From Bacillota bacterium (GTDB lineage: Bacteria > Bacillota > SHA-98 > Ch115): 46,027 bases of DNA. Position numbers and translations under genes: made by a program. A model generated the notes under the pieces. The model saw nothing but the letters and a program-made list of their open reading frames with translations, did not search any database and was not told the origin of the DNA. Shown here piece after piece: positions 24,017 to 31,895 of this stretch (position 1 is its first letter; every line of letters starts with the position of its first letter). The DNA is taken from positions 1-46,027 of the forward strand of contig JABLXA010000019.1 of NCBI GenBank assembly GCA_013178415.1, given 5' to 3'.

Positions 24017-25704
24017 ACAATTTGAACAAATATCGAATGGGGATCTCGATGTCTATGAAAGTCATGAAACCGGTTATTCTTGCTCTGATTCTGGGTCTTT
24101 TATTTAGTGTCATAGCCATCAGTGTCGGTGCACAGGAGAAGGATGTGGCAGGTTTGGCGAAAAAGACTGCTATCCAGTACATAGATGAGAATCAGAATCT
24201 TACGGTGGATATAGCCAAATCACTGTGGGACTATGCAGAGGTTGGACTGAATGAATATAAGTCCATCGTTAAGGTCATGGATGTGCTGAAGAAGGCAGGA
24301 TTCAATGTTGAGCCGTCAGTAGCTGACATTCCAACAGCTTCACTTGCTACATGGGGAAGCGGCAAGCCGGTCCTTGGCATCTATGAGGACATAGATGCGC
24401 TGCCAGGGGTCGGGCATGGCTGCGGTCATAACCTCAACACTGCTGCAGGTGTGACTGCTGCCATCGCTCTCAAGGAAGCCATGGAAAAGCACGGAATACC
24501 GGGAACCATCAAGCTTTTCATCAACCCGGCCGAGGAAATATGGGATGTCGCTCCATTGGTGGCAGCAAAAGGCTACTACGATGATGTGGATGTTCTCATT
24601 TCATTCCATGCAGGAACAGAGAATACCTCAGAATTTGGCAGCACCATGGCAATGGATCATGTTGAGTATAAATTCAAGGGAAAGGCTGCCCATGCCTCAG
24701 CCTCGCCTGAGAAAGGGCGCAGCGCTCTTGATGCAGTTGAAATCATGAATGTGGCTGTGAACTATCTGCGCGAGCACTTGATCCAGGAGATGAGGATTCA
24801 TTACGTGATCACTGATGGCGGCGCGGCCCCCAATATCGTCCCGGCAACAGCTGCCAGCCGCTATTTCATACGCGGGCCCAAATATCCTGACGTGGCTTAC
24901 GCACGGCAGCGGATTGATGATTGTGCAAAGGGCGCGGCCCTAGCTACAGGGACCGAGCTGGAGATCGGGTTCAGTTCGGGGATATATAACAAGGTACCCA
25001 ATAAGGCTCTGGCTTACCTCACAGTAGATGCGATGAAGGAAGTCGGAGCGCCTGTGTTCACCGACGAAGATAAAGCCCAGATGGAAAAGCTAGGGATCAA
25101 GGGCGTCCCGACATCTGAATTCAAAGAGCCAGAGGGATCACAGAGCTTCGGTTCCAACCCAATTGGCGATGTTACATGGAAGACTCCATCAGCCACCCTT
25201 TCTGTGGCGACATGGACTCCAGGAACGGCCGGGCATTCGGCGGAGTCGGCGAAACAGTCAGGGGCTGTATATGGCTTCAAGGGAGCCATAGCGGCATCTA
25301 AGGGCCTCGCTGTCTTGGGGATAGAACTGCTGACAAACAAAGAGGCTCTGGGCAAGGTGAAAGCCGAATTCCAGGAGAGAATGAAAGGAATGCCTCCGTA
25401 TGAAGGAAAGGCCATGATACCAGAAGTGGCCTACCCCGAGCCACCGGGAATCACCATAACGGCGCAGGGCCAGGCGAAGTTCATCGCGGCGCAGACAGCA
25501 TTCAAGGAATCAGCCGGCGACAAGATACAAGTATTCACTATGTCAGGCGAAAAGTTGGCAGAATATGTGGTGCCCTCCGCGCCTGAGGCTGAATATTCAT
25601 TCAACCTGTCCCAGCCGGTAGAACCCGGCCAGCGCTTGAAGATAGCCTACATTGGTGAGAATGGCTCATTCAAATGGTTCTATGGATATGCGCATGTGAA
25701 ATAG
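24013..25704 (+). CDS. Exported AbgB-like M20 amidohydrolase
   Basis: Zinc-dependent peptidase or amidohydrolase of family M20D, about 563 residues, closest in pattern to AbgB (p-aminobenzoyl-glutamate hydrolase subunit). Metal and catalytic signatures are EDIDALPG, GHGCGHN, NPAEE, ISFHAGTENT and, late, TAGHSAESAKQSG. Unlike AbgB it starts with a signal peptide or membrane anchor (VMKPVILALILGLLFSVIA, cut near VGAQE), so it works outside the membrane. A C-terminal extension of about 100 residues follows the peptidase fold (ITITAQGQAKFIAAQTAF onward) and ends in a beta-rich segment. ATG 24013 was chosen because GGGAGAGGAG lies 10 bases upstream. Substrate unproven; an amide of an amino acid is likely. 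Confidence 0.9.
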   Translation: MNNLNKYRMGISMSMKVMKPVILALILGLLFSVIAISVGAQEKDVAGLAKKTAIQYIDENQNLTVDIAKSLWDYAEVGLNEYKSIVKVMDVLKKAGFNVEPSVADIPTASLATWGSGKPVLGIYEDIDALPGVGHGCGHNLNTAAGVTAAIALKEAMEKHGIPGTIKLFINPAEEIWDVAPLVAAKGYYDDVDVLISFHAGTENTSEFGSTMAMDHVEYKFKGKAAHASASPEKGRSALDAVEIMNVAVNYLREHLIQEMRIHYVITDGGAAPNIVPATAASRYFIRGPKYPDVAYARQRIDDCAKGAALATGTELEIGFSSGIYNKVPNKALAYLTVDAMKEVGAPVFTDEDKAQMEKLGIKGVPTSEFKEPEGSQSFGSNPIGDVTWKTPSATLSVATWTPGTAGHSAESAKQSGAVYGFKGAIAASKGLAVLGIELLTNKEALGKVKAEFQERMKGMPPYEGKAMIPEVAYPEPPGITITAQGQAKFIAAQTAFKESAGDKIQVFTMSGEKLAEYVVPSAPEAEYSFNLSQPVEPGQRLKIAYIGENGSFKWFYGYAHVK

Positions 25705-26025
25705 CCTGAGATCCAAGATCTAGGATATGCACATAAATATGCATATATAGAATAAACGGTCTAAGATATGGCTATGTGTATATGAGGTAGTCTGAGACGA
25801 TTATACCAGCTATGCGGCTGGTGTCGCCAACTACAGGAGTTGCGGCGCCGGCCGCATGGCGTATGATAGAGGTCCGTTGACTTTGCCATACTTACGGGAT
25901 AGACTGATCATAAGGGCGCTTGAGCGATTTGGGCGTGTGGACGATCTGGGGTACATGGGCAATCTAAGATGGTAAAGGTTCTAAGTCTATTTCTCTCAGC
26001 CTGAACCCGGAGGCGATCTTTTCAA
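25705..26025 (+). other. Gene-free stretch with consecutive hairpins
   Basis: No supported gene. At 25806-25860 several short stems follow each other: CCAGC/GCTGG (25806-25810 with 25817-25821), CAACT/AGTTG (25828-25832 with 25838-25842), and a GC-rich palindromic stretch (CGGCGCCG). None is followed by a U-tract, so they are not a standard terminator. They could be a small structured RNA or a leader of the next gene; I do not recognise a known riboswitch. Confidence 0.3.
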
Positions 26026-27186
26026 ATGGACTGTATGGAACTGCTCGACCTGATCAAGAAGGGGAAAGACTCGACCCTCCAATTCAAGAAGGAGTTCAAT
26101 AGCATAGATGCGCTGGCTGCCGAAATCTGTGCCTTTGCTAATACAAAGGGCGGGAGGATCGTTATCGGGGTCTCGGATACAGGGGAAATCACCGGTGTTC
26201 ACGATTTGAACAGACTCAACCAGTGGATCTCCAATGCCGCCTCACAGAAAATCGACCCGCCTGTAGAGGTCACAACACAGAACCTGTTATGTGAGGGCAA
26301 ACTGGTGGTATTAGTTGATGTCCCCCTGGGCCCCAACAAACCCTATGCAGTTCAGAAAACGGAATTCTGGCTGAAAGTGGGCGCAGATAAGAGGCGAGCC
26401 ACTCGCGAAGAACTTAGGAGGCTGATGCAGGCTTCCGGTGGCCTATATGCAGACGAAATGCCAATCATGCGAGCCCATATCGATGATATCGACATGGATA
26501 GATTTAGAAGATTCTATGAACAAGAATATGGGATGAGCCTGATAGATGATGAGGAAGCATATAGGGCATTATTAAACTTAAAACTAATGCAGGGGCCTCA
26601 CCCTACCCTAGCTGGATTGCTCTTATTTGGGAACAAGCCGGAGCGGCTCAGGTCCCAATTTATCGTAAAGGCTGTAGCATTCGTCGGGACGGAGATTGTT
26701 GGCCGGGAATATCTTGATAGCGAGGATATCACCGGAACCCTCTATGACCAATATAGGGATACTATGGCCTTCCTGAAGCGGAATTTGCGTAAAGTCCAAA
26801 GGGGAAGGGATGTAAACCTGCCAGGTGTTTGGGAAATACCCCAGATTGCGCTAGAAGAGGCAGTTGTAAACGCCCTTGTTCATAGGGATTATTTCATGAA
26901 CGCAAGTGTAAAAATCATCATCTTTGACGATCGCGTGGAAATCATAAGCCCCGGGAGGCTCCCCAACACCGTCAGCATCCATACCATAAAACAGGGAATC
27001 CAGATCGCCCGCAACCCTATTCTATTATCATTTGTTCCGAAACTGCGCATACCTTATCGTGGCATAGGGTCGGGAATCCGGAGGATGATATTTGAGTGCA
27101 GGCAAGCGGGGCTACCGGAACCCGAGTTTATCGAGGACGAGTCAAAAGAAGAATTTAAAGTGATCTTCGCCCGGATTGCCCAATAA
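26026..27186 (+). CDS. AlbA_2/Schlafen-type DNA-binding protein
   Basis: 386-residue cytoplasmic protein. It has an N-terminal AlbA_2 (Schlafen) domain: LIKKGKDSTLQFKKEFNSID, AAEICAFANTKGGRIVIGV and a KPYAVQKTEFWLKVGA strand. A C-terminal ATPase-like half has EEAVVNALVHRDY and IEIISPGRLPNTV-type motifs (here VEIISPGRLPNTV, RNPILLSF). This layout is common to RecG-like putative transcriptional regulators, which are often annotated as ATP-dependent helicases without evidence. GGAGG lies 12 bases before the ATG. Target and role are unknown. It stands alone upstream of ychF. Confidence 0.9.
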   Translation: MDCMELLDLIKKGKDSTLQFKKEFNSIDALAAEICAFANTKGGRIVIGVSDTGEITGVHDLNRLNQWISNAASQKIDPPVEVTTQNLLCEGKLVVLVDVPLGPNKPYAVQKTEFWLKVGADKRRATREELRRLMQASGGLYADEMPIMRAHIDDIDMDRFRRFYEQEYGMSLIDDEEAYRALLNLKLMQGPHPTLAGLLLFGNKPERLRSQFIVKAVAFVGTEIVGREYLDSEDITGTLYDQYRDTMAFLKRNLRKVQRGRDVNLPGVWEIPQIALEEAVVNALVHRDYFMNASVKIIIFDDRVEIISPGRLPNTVSIHTIKQGIQIARNPILLSFVPKLRIPYRGIGSGIRRMIFECRQAGLPEPEFIEDESKEEFKVIFARIAQ

Positions 27187-27260
27187 TCCATGTATTCTCT
27201 ACGGTTGATCCGCGCCGGGAGGTGGGACATTCCCCTCTTTCACAGAGGAGATGATAGACA

Positions 27261-28388
27261 ATGATGCGCATCGGCATTGTAGGGCTTCCTAACGCAGGCA
27301 AGTCTACCCTTTTCAATGCCCTGACGCAGGCAGGCGCTCAGGTAGCAAGCTATCCGTTCACGACGATAGACCCTAATGTCGGCATAGTTCCTGTGCCGGA
27401 TCCAAGACTCGACAGAATTGCCTCGATCGTTAAGCCCGAGAAGGTCACTCCTGCAACCGTCGAATTCGTGGACATAGCCGGCCTTGTAAAGGGCGCGAGC
27501 CGCGGGGAAGGCCTTGGCAACCGTTTTTTGGGACATATTCGCGAAGTTGATGCTATCGCGCATGTAATCAGGTGCTTCACAAACCCCGATGTCCCCCATG
27601 TATCCGGAAATCTCAACCCTGTGCTAGATGCCGAGATTGTGGAGACCGAGCTCATCCTGGCGGACATAGAAACAGTAAAAAAGCGTCGCGACAAGGCAGC
27701 CAAGATGCAAAAGAGCGGGGATAGGCACTACCAGGAAGAGACCATTCTCATGGATAGGCTAAAGGGCGAACTCGAAGGGGGAAAGCCTGCTAAACTGGTC
27801 CCTCTATCGGATGAAGAAAAGGCATGCATTCAGAGCCTGTTCCTCCTCACGATGAAACCTGTCGTCTACGTTGCCAATATTGGTGAAAATGACCTCAAAG
27901 ACAGCGCAGCGTATTTGCGCGTATTGACAGAATGGATCCAATCTCGGGGAGAGAATGCGCCGGTGGTGGCCATATCTGCGAGACTTGAGTCCGAACTCGC
28001 TGATCTCACCCCTGACGAGGCCCAAGAATACCTTCAAGAACTTGGGATGGAATCATCGGGGCTGAAAAAGCTCGTGATCGCGGCATATAGCGCCCTTGAT
28101 CTCATAACCTTCTACACTACAAAAGGAACAGAGACCAGAGCCTGGACGCTGCGCCGCGGAGAGACCGCCTTTGAGGCAGCCGGGAAAATCCATACGGATA
28201 TGCAGCGAGGCTTCATCAAGGCAGAGGTGATACGATATGAGGATCTAGTGTCTGCAGGATCCTTCGCCGAGGCAAGGGAAAAAGGGCTTCTTCGTCAAGA
28301 GGGACGAGAATATCCGGTTCAGGACGGAGATGTCATCCTGTTTCGTTTCACTCAACCACCCCGGACTGAAGTCCGAGGCCTGCGGTAA
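27261..28388 (+). CDS. ychF: YchF/OLA1-type nucleotide-binding protein
   Basis: 375-residue conserved P-loop protein of the Obg/OLA1 group, normally an ATPase binding the ribosome. The Walker A is GLPNAGKST (8-16). DIAGLVKGA, GLGNRFLGHIREVDAI, the NxxE-like YVANIGEND (about 205) and the C-terminal TGS/DUF933 signature (FYTTKGTETRAWTLRRG, PVQDGDVILFRF) are all present. GAGGAG (27245-27250) precedes two ATGs (27261, 27264). A 5-bp stem, CCTCT/AGAGG (27234-27248), could cover the ribosome site. It is the last gene of the plus-strand block. Confidence 0.97.
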   Translation: MMRIGIVGLPNAGKSTLFNALTQAGAQVASYPFTTIDPNVGIVPVPDPRLDRIASIVKPEKVTPATVEFVDIAGLVKGASRGEGLGNRFLGHIREVDAIAHVIRCFTNPDVPHVSGNLNPVLDAEIVETELILADIETVKKRRDKAAKMQKSGDRHYQEETILMDRLKGELEGGKPAKLVPLSDEEKACIQSLFLLTMKPVVYVANIGENDLKDSAAYLRVLTEWIQSRGENAPVVAISARLESELADLTPDEAQEYLQELGMESSGLKKLVIAAYSALDLITFYTTKGTETRAWTLRRGETAFEAAGKIHTDMQRGFIKAEVIRYEDLVSAGSFAEAREKGLLRQEGREYPVQDGDVILFRFTQPPRTEVRGLR

Positions 28389-28540
28389 AAATCTAGGCGC
28401 AGTCTCACGATTGACCCGCCCCAGCATCTGAGCTGAAGGACAAGGCGACGAGGATGCTACATTATTGGGAGGCATCCTGCGCCAGATTTTGTGAAGCCAA
28501 TGGAATCAATGTGGGGCGTCCCTTAATCGAATAGCCAGAG

Positions 28541-28566
28541 CTGGGCCAGCGTCAAATCCGGCCCAG
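28541..28566. terminator. Candidate bidirectional terminator hairpin
   Basis: A perfect 7-bp inverted repeat, CTGGGCC/GGCCCAG (28541-28547 with 28560-28566) and a 12-base loop, lies in the convergent gap between ychF and the Gln/Thr-repeat gene. TCCTTCATT follows on the plus strand, a weak T-tract. It may end either or both transcripts. Confidence 0.4.
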
Positions 28567-28632
28567 TCCTTCATTACCAGAGCATGAAATGTGTATGAGA
28601 TATGGTCCTAACGAAGTATAGCCTTACCGACC

Positions 28633-29688
28633 CTATTTGGCCTGTGTTGTTAACTGGATCTGGAGCCTGAGCCGGGTTTGAAGCTCGTCACAGGATCCGC
28701 GCTGAGCTATGCACTGGAGAGCTACTTTCTCAGCTGTCTCCGCATCCACCCCGGCAAGAACAGCTCCCTGCACCGCCGCAGCAATCTTCGCAGTCTCCTC
28801 GACAGAATAGCCTGACTGTATCGCTGCCCTGACACACTCTTCTATATTGACATGGATCCGGGTTCTCAAGCGGAGCCTTTCCTGGTAGGAAGCCCCGCCG
28901 GCCTGGACCTGCGTTTGGTCCTGGGTTTGATTCTGGGTCCGGGTCTGAGTCTGAGTCTGAGTTTGGGTCTGAGCTTGAGCCTGAGTCATGGTCTGGGCTT
29001 GAGTTTGGGCCTGGTGAGTCTGAGCCTGAATCTGACCTTGGTAAGTGGCATTGAGTTCTTTGCGCAACTGCGCCTCGAGCCTGGTTCTTATCTGGGCTGA
29101 TATCTCGTTCATGGCGCGGATCCTCATACATAAGGCCTCAACCTGCTCGTTCATTTCAGCCTCCAGCTCGCCACTAATTATGGCATCAGCCCCCCCACTA
29201 CCTGAAGCACCTGAGCCCGGGCCAGCCTGAGCCTGTGTCTGGTTCTGGCCATTGCTACCCATGTCATCTTCGCCGGGAGATCCCACCAGATTCCAATTGT
29301 CCCCATTATCCTCATCATCGATATCCACCTTGAGCCCTGCCGGAGCATTCCCACCGATATTCGAACCGAAACCGCCATTCCCTCCATTCCCTGAACTGGC
29401 GCCATTCCCCGCGCTAGATTCAATCCCGGCGTCAGCTCCATTCCCTGTGCCAGTTCCACTCTCGATGCCAGCCCCATTCCCGCCACCATTGGGTCCTCCG
29501 CCTGACTTCCCTGCACCTACAGTCCCACTGCCGCCGGCCTTAGGTCCGGGGCCAGCTGCATATGCCATTCCCCTGGTAAATGATATCATGCCCAAAAAAG
29601 TCACAAACACTGTTATAATCACCAGCGCCCCAAGCGCCGACAACCTCCTCTTTGCGCCAATGTTTTTCCTGACCGATTTCGCCATCAT
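28633..29688 (-). CDS. Secreted Gly-rich, Gln/Thr-repeat protein
   Basis: 351 residues, unlike any family I know. A signal peptide (positively charged 4-15, hydrophobic 17-37, then RGMAYAAG) leads to a Gly/Asn/Ser-rich stretch (45-118). An acidic patch (121-142, DIDDEDNGD) follows. A helix-prone region (173-215) comes next, then a Gln/Thr tract (218-262, e.g. QAQTQTQTQTQTRTQ) and a C-terminal helical part with two cysteines and EETAKIAAAVQGAVLAGV. There is no LPXTG, membrane anchor or lipobox, so it is exported, and the tract could form adhesive or fibrillar structure (inference). GGGAG precedes ATG 29688. It is the last gene of the cAMP cluster, with two CRP sites upstream. Confidence 0.85.
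   Translation of the reverse strand: MMAKSVRKNIGAKRRLSALGALVIITVFVTFLGMISFTRGMAYAAGPGPKAGGSGTVGAGKSGGGPNGGGNGAGIESGTGTGNGADAGIESSAGNGASSGNGGNGGFGSNIGGNAPAGLKVDIDDEDNGDNWNLVGSPGEDDMGSNGQNQTQAQAGPGSGASGSGGADAIISGELEAEMNEQVEALCMRIRAMNEISAQIRTRLEAQLRKELNATYQGQIQAQTHQAQTQAQTMTQAQAQTQTQTQTQTRTQNQTQDQTQVQAGGASYQERLRLRTRIHVNIEECVRAAIQSGYSVEETAKIAAAVQGAVLAGVDAETAEKVALQCIAQRGSCDELQTRLRLQIQLTTQAK
28903..29037 (-). repeat. Gln/Thr codon repeat tract
   Basis: In-frame array of hexanucleotide-like CAGACT/CAGACC/CAAACT units encoding alternating Gln and Thr (or Ala), residues 218-262 of the secreted protein. Units of six bases keep the frame if copies are gained or lost, so length could vary between strains. 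Confidence 0.8.
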
Positions 29689-29997
29689 GAAATCTCACTC
29701 CCCCGTTATGATATTCTGCCGCAGGATGCCACGATGTTCTGCCGCGTCCATGCGAATTGCCATAGTTGGCTATGTAAGACGGGCTCGGCTGATCCCTCGA
29801 GGCTCTATTCCCCGGAATTCCTGCCCATATCAACATGGACGCCGCAGGCTCTGGCATTGCCTTCAATTTCATATTAGGGTACAAACGGGAAGAGATTTGT
29901 GGGCTCCGTCACAGGGATTTCGTGATCTTCATCACATTTTGACTATAGATATACAGGACAAACCCAAACCTAAAACATACGGTCTAATGAGAGCGGA
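29689..29997 (-). promoter_or_regulatory. Control region with tandem CRP sites and -10
   Basis: Two near-consensus CRP sites (TGTGA-N6-TCACA) face the Gln/Thr-repeat gene. Site 1 (29898-29913) reads TGTGACGGAGCCCACA on the minus strand, one mismatch. Site 2 (29921-29936) reads TGTGATGAAGATCACG, one mismatch, with AAA flanking it on the left. A -10-like TAATAT sits at 29871-29876. With its last base at -7 the start is 29864, so site 1 centres at -41.5 and site 2 at -64.5. Site 1 thus covers the -35, the class II CRP-activator geometry. The centres are 23 bases apart. The start point would lie 176 bases before the ATG, a long leader. No -35 is seen. Confidence 0.7.
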
Positions 29998-30756
29998 TCA
30001 AAAGGAAAGCAGGCTGCGAAGGCTTTTTTCATCTATGATGATGATGTTCTTCTCGTGGATTTGAATTAGGCCGTCACTTTCCAGCTCAGCCAGAATGCGA
30101 CTCGCAGTTTCCCTGGTAACTCCCGAAAGGTTGGCGAGTTCCTGGTGAGTTAGCTTAAGGTCGATGGTATACCCATAAGGACCTGGTCTAGAATGCTTTC
30201 TCAAAAGATCCAGGAGGGTAGATACTATCCGGCTTCTCGCATCCCCGAAACTAAGATATTCGATCTGCTGATCAGCCTCACGGAGACGGGCCGTCAGGAC
30301 GCGAATGACCTTGAGAGCGATTTTCGGAATTGACGCCATAATGTCAAGGAAATGCTCTCTGGATATCATAATAAGCCTGGCGTCTTCGAGAGCCTGCGCT
30401 CCAGCGGAACGGGGGAACGCGTCAAGAAGGGACATCTCGCCGAAGCAGTCTCCTCTGGAGACCATCGCCAGCGTTTTTTCTCTTCCCCCGGCGGAGAGTC
30501 TATATATCCTGACAGCGCCATCCTTTACAATGAACATCGCGCCGCCAGGATCACCTTCGAAAAATATGTGATTTCCTTTTTTATAAATCCTCTCTTGCGC
30601 TATCGCTGCCACCCGCGCCAATTCCTCATCGGACAGGTCAGAAAATAGCTCAACCTGACGGAGGAACTCGGCCATGCTTCGTTCAGCTACCGAGTCATCC
30701 GCCTGATGCAATTGAGAATAATCGCTGTTACTTACTCTTCCCACGGCTCTCTCCAT
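29998..30756 (-). CDS. CRP/FNR-family transcription regulator
   Basis: 252 residues: a cyclic-nucleotide-binding beta-roll (about 36-145), a dimer helix and a C-terminal winged helix. The phosphate-binding cassette FGEMSLLDAFPRSAGA (105-120) has the G-E and R-S residues that hold the phosphate and ribose in E. coli CRP. The recognition helix has R215, E216 and R220 (TRETASR), the residues that read TGTGA. The T127/S128 positions of E. coli CRP are not obviously conserved, so cAMP is likely but not certain. Upstream of ATG 30756 is GAAGG, 3-5 bases away; it overlaps the FecR gene end by 29 bases. An internal ATG at 30675 (MAEFLRQ) is an alternative. Confidence 0.95.
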   Translation of the reverse strand: MERAVGRVSNSDYSQLHQADDSVAERSMAEFLRQVELFSDLSDEELARVAAIAQERIYKKGNHIFFEGDPGGAMFIVKDGAVRIYRLSAGGREKTLAMVSRGDCFGEMSLLDAFPRSAGAQALEDARLIMISREHFLDIMASIPKIALKVIRVLTARLREADQQIEYLSFGDARSRIVSTLLDLLRKHSRPGPYGYTIDLKLTHQELANLSGVTRETASRILAELESDGLIQIHEKNIIIIDEKSLRSLLSF

Positions 30757-31849
30757 GATCCTTCATATGATTCTCCCCGTGATTCTCTGCGGGATTTTCT
30801 CCAGGCGTCTCCCCGAGTCCCTCCCCGAGAGTCTCTTCGAGACCCTCCTCAGGATTCTCTCCGGAGCTCTTTCCGTAATCCTCCCCAGCCGTCTCCCCGT
30901 TTCCGCCGGCATTCGCCCCAATCTTCCCAACCTCATCTTTTACGTTATCAATCCATCTCTTTACGCCCTGCCACATCCGCTCTTCGTTAGAGGACATGGC
31001 AGCAGGTGGCTGAGGAGGCCTCCCCGGGTGAATCGCAGTTTCCTGCCCGGCCCCCACAATGACAGATTCACCCATGGCCGTCACCTCTACCAGGCCCTCG
31101 CGGACAGATACACCAGTCGCCATTGAAGGCAATACGTACGCAGAGAAAAGCGTTCCTCTTACCCCAATCGTGGCCGCATCGGTGATCACCTCGAAACCAG
31201 GGGGCGTATCCGAGGCTATTCCAAGCACCTGGAGGATCTTTATATATACCCTTCCGAAAAACAATCTTGTCCTGAGAACCACTCGAGACTCAAAGGGAGA
31301 TTCTTCCCTGTACCCCATTTGGGGTTTGAGGCCGCCCCCTTGCGCGACTTCGCCTTCTAGCCCTGAATCCTCCTGCATCCCGGAATCTACATGAGGCATG
31401 GCGGCAGAAATTGCCTCGAGCTGGAATTGGGTCTCTGGCTCGAGTCTTATCCAGCCCTTTAGCGGTCGAGCCCCCGGTCCGGGCCTGGCTCCAACTCGCT
31501 GCATAGACTCATAGACAACCTGAATCTCGGCCCACGAATTCTTTCCGGTACGGACCTTATCTGACGGTCCCAAGGGGAATCCACTTCCCACCACACGCCA
31601 GACCTTTTCCTTCCCCAGACAGACTTCCACCTTTCCTTCTACCCTGGATATGACGGCAGAGATAGCCGGCGCGGAAGCCACTGCAGTCCCCGTTCTTGAA
31701 TCCAGCTGGGCGCCCCGGGACAATGCGTGAGACAGTGAAAAAGAACATAGCGACAGCATGGCTATAAGGACAAGTAAGAGACCAGCCCTCATCTTCTCCA
31801 TATTGCGGAATTTCTGCTCCTGTTGGGAAAATCTTGATGGGCGTAGCAT
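30728..31849 (-). CDS. Exported FecR-domain protein
   Basis: 373 residues. A signal peptide or membrane helix (RAGLLLVLIAMLSLCSF, about 21-37) is followed by a FecR-like sensory domain: SRVEGKVEV, DKVRTGKNSWAEIQ, RVYIKILQVLGI, then ATIGVRGTLFSAYV and VREGLVEVTAMGESVIV (about 68-275). The extracellular FecR fold is best known for passing an outer-membrane signal to an anti-sigma partner; here no sigma factor is adjacent. Instead it lies 46 bases downstream of the cyclase. The C-terminus (about 315-373) is a hydrophilic run of GEN, GEGLGETPGENPAENHGENH units with no known fold. The start is uncertain: ATG 31849 has a weak ribosome site and internal ATGs are possible. Confidence 0.85.
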   Translation of the reverse strand: MLRPSRFSQQEQKFRNMEKMRAGLLLVLIAMLSLCSFSLSHALSRGAQLDSRTGTAVASAPAISAVISRVEGKVEVCLGKEKVWRVVGSGFPLGPSDKVRTGKNSWAEIQVVYESMQRVGARPGPGARPLKGWIRLEPETQFQLEAISAAMPHVDSGMQEDSGLEGEVAQGGGLKPQMGYREESPFESRVVLRTRLFFGRVYIKILQVLGIASDTPPGFEVITDAATIGVRGTLFSAYVLPSMATGVSVREGLVEVTAMGESVIVGAGQETAIHPGRPPQPPAAMSSNEERMWQGVKRWIDNVKDEVGKIGANAGGNGETAGEDYGKSSGENPEEGLEETLGEGLGETPGENPAENHGENHMKDHGESRGKSK

Positions 31850-31895
31850 TTATCCTGACGCCTCTTCTTTCTTTGCCACTGCCTTTTCCTTTTCT

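Noticed and set aside
27234-27248. Hairpin covering the ychF ribosome site
   Set aside because: Only 5 bp long; too weak to claim regulation, mentioned in the gene entry only.
29252-30064. Long plus-strand frame of 270 codons opposite the Gln/Thr-repeat and CRP genes
   Set aside because: Pro/Phe/Leu-rich antisense of the Gly-rich gene; the minus-strand gene has a signal peptide and ribosome site, this has neither.
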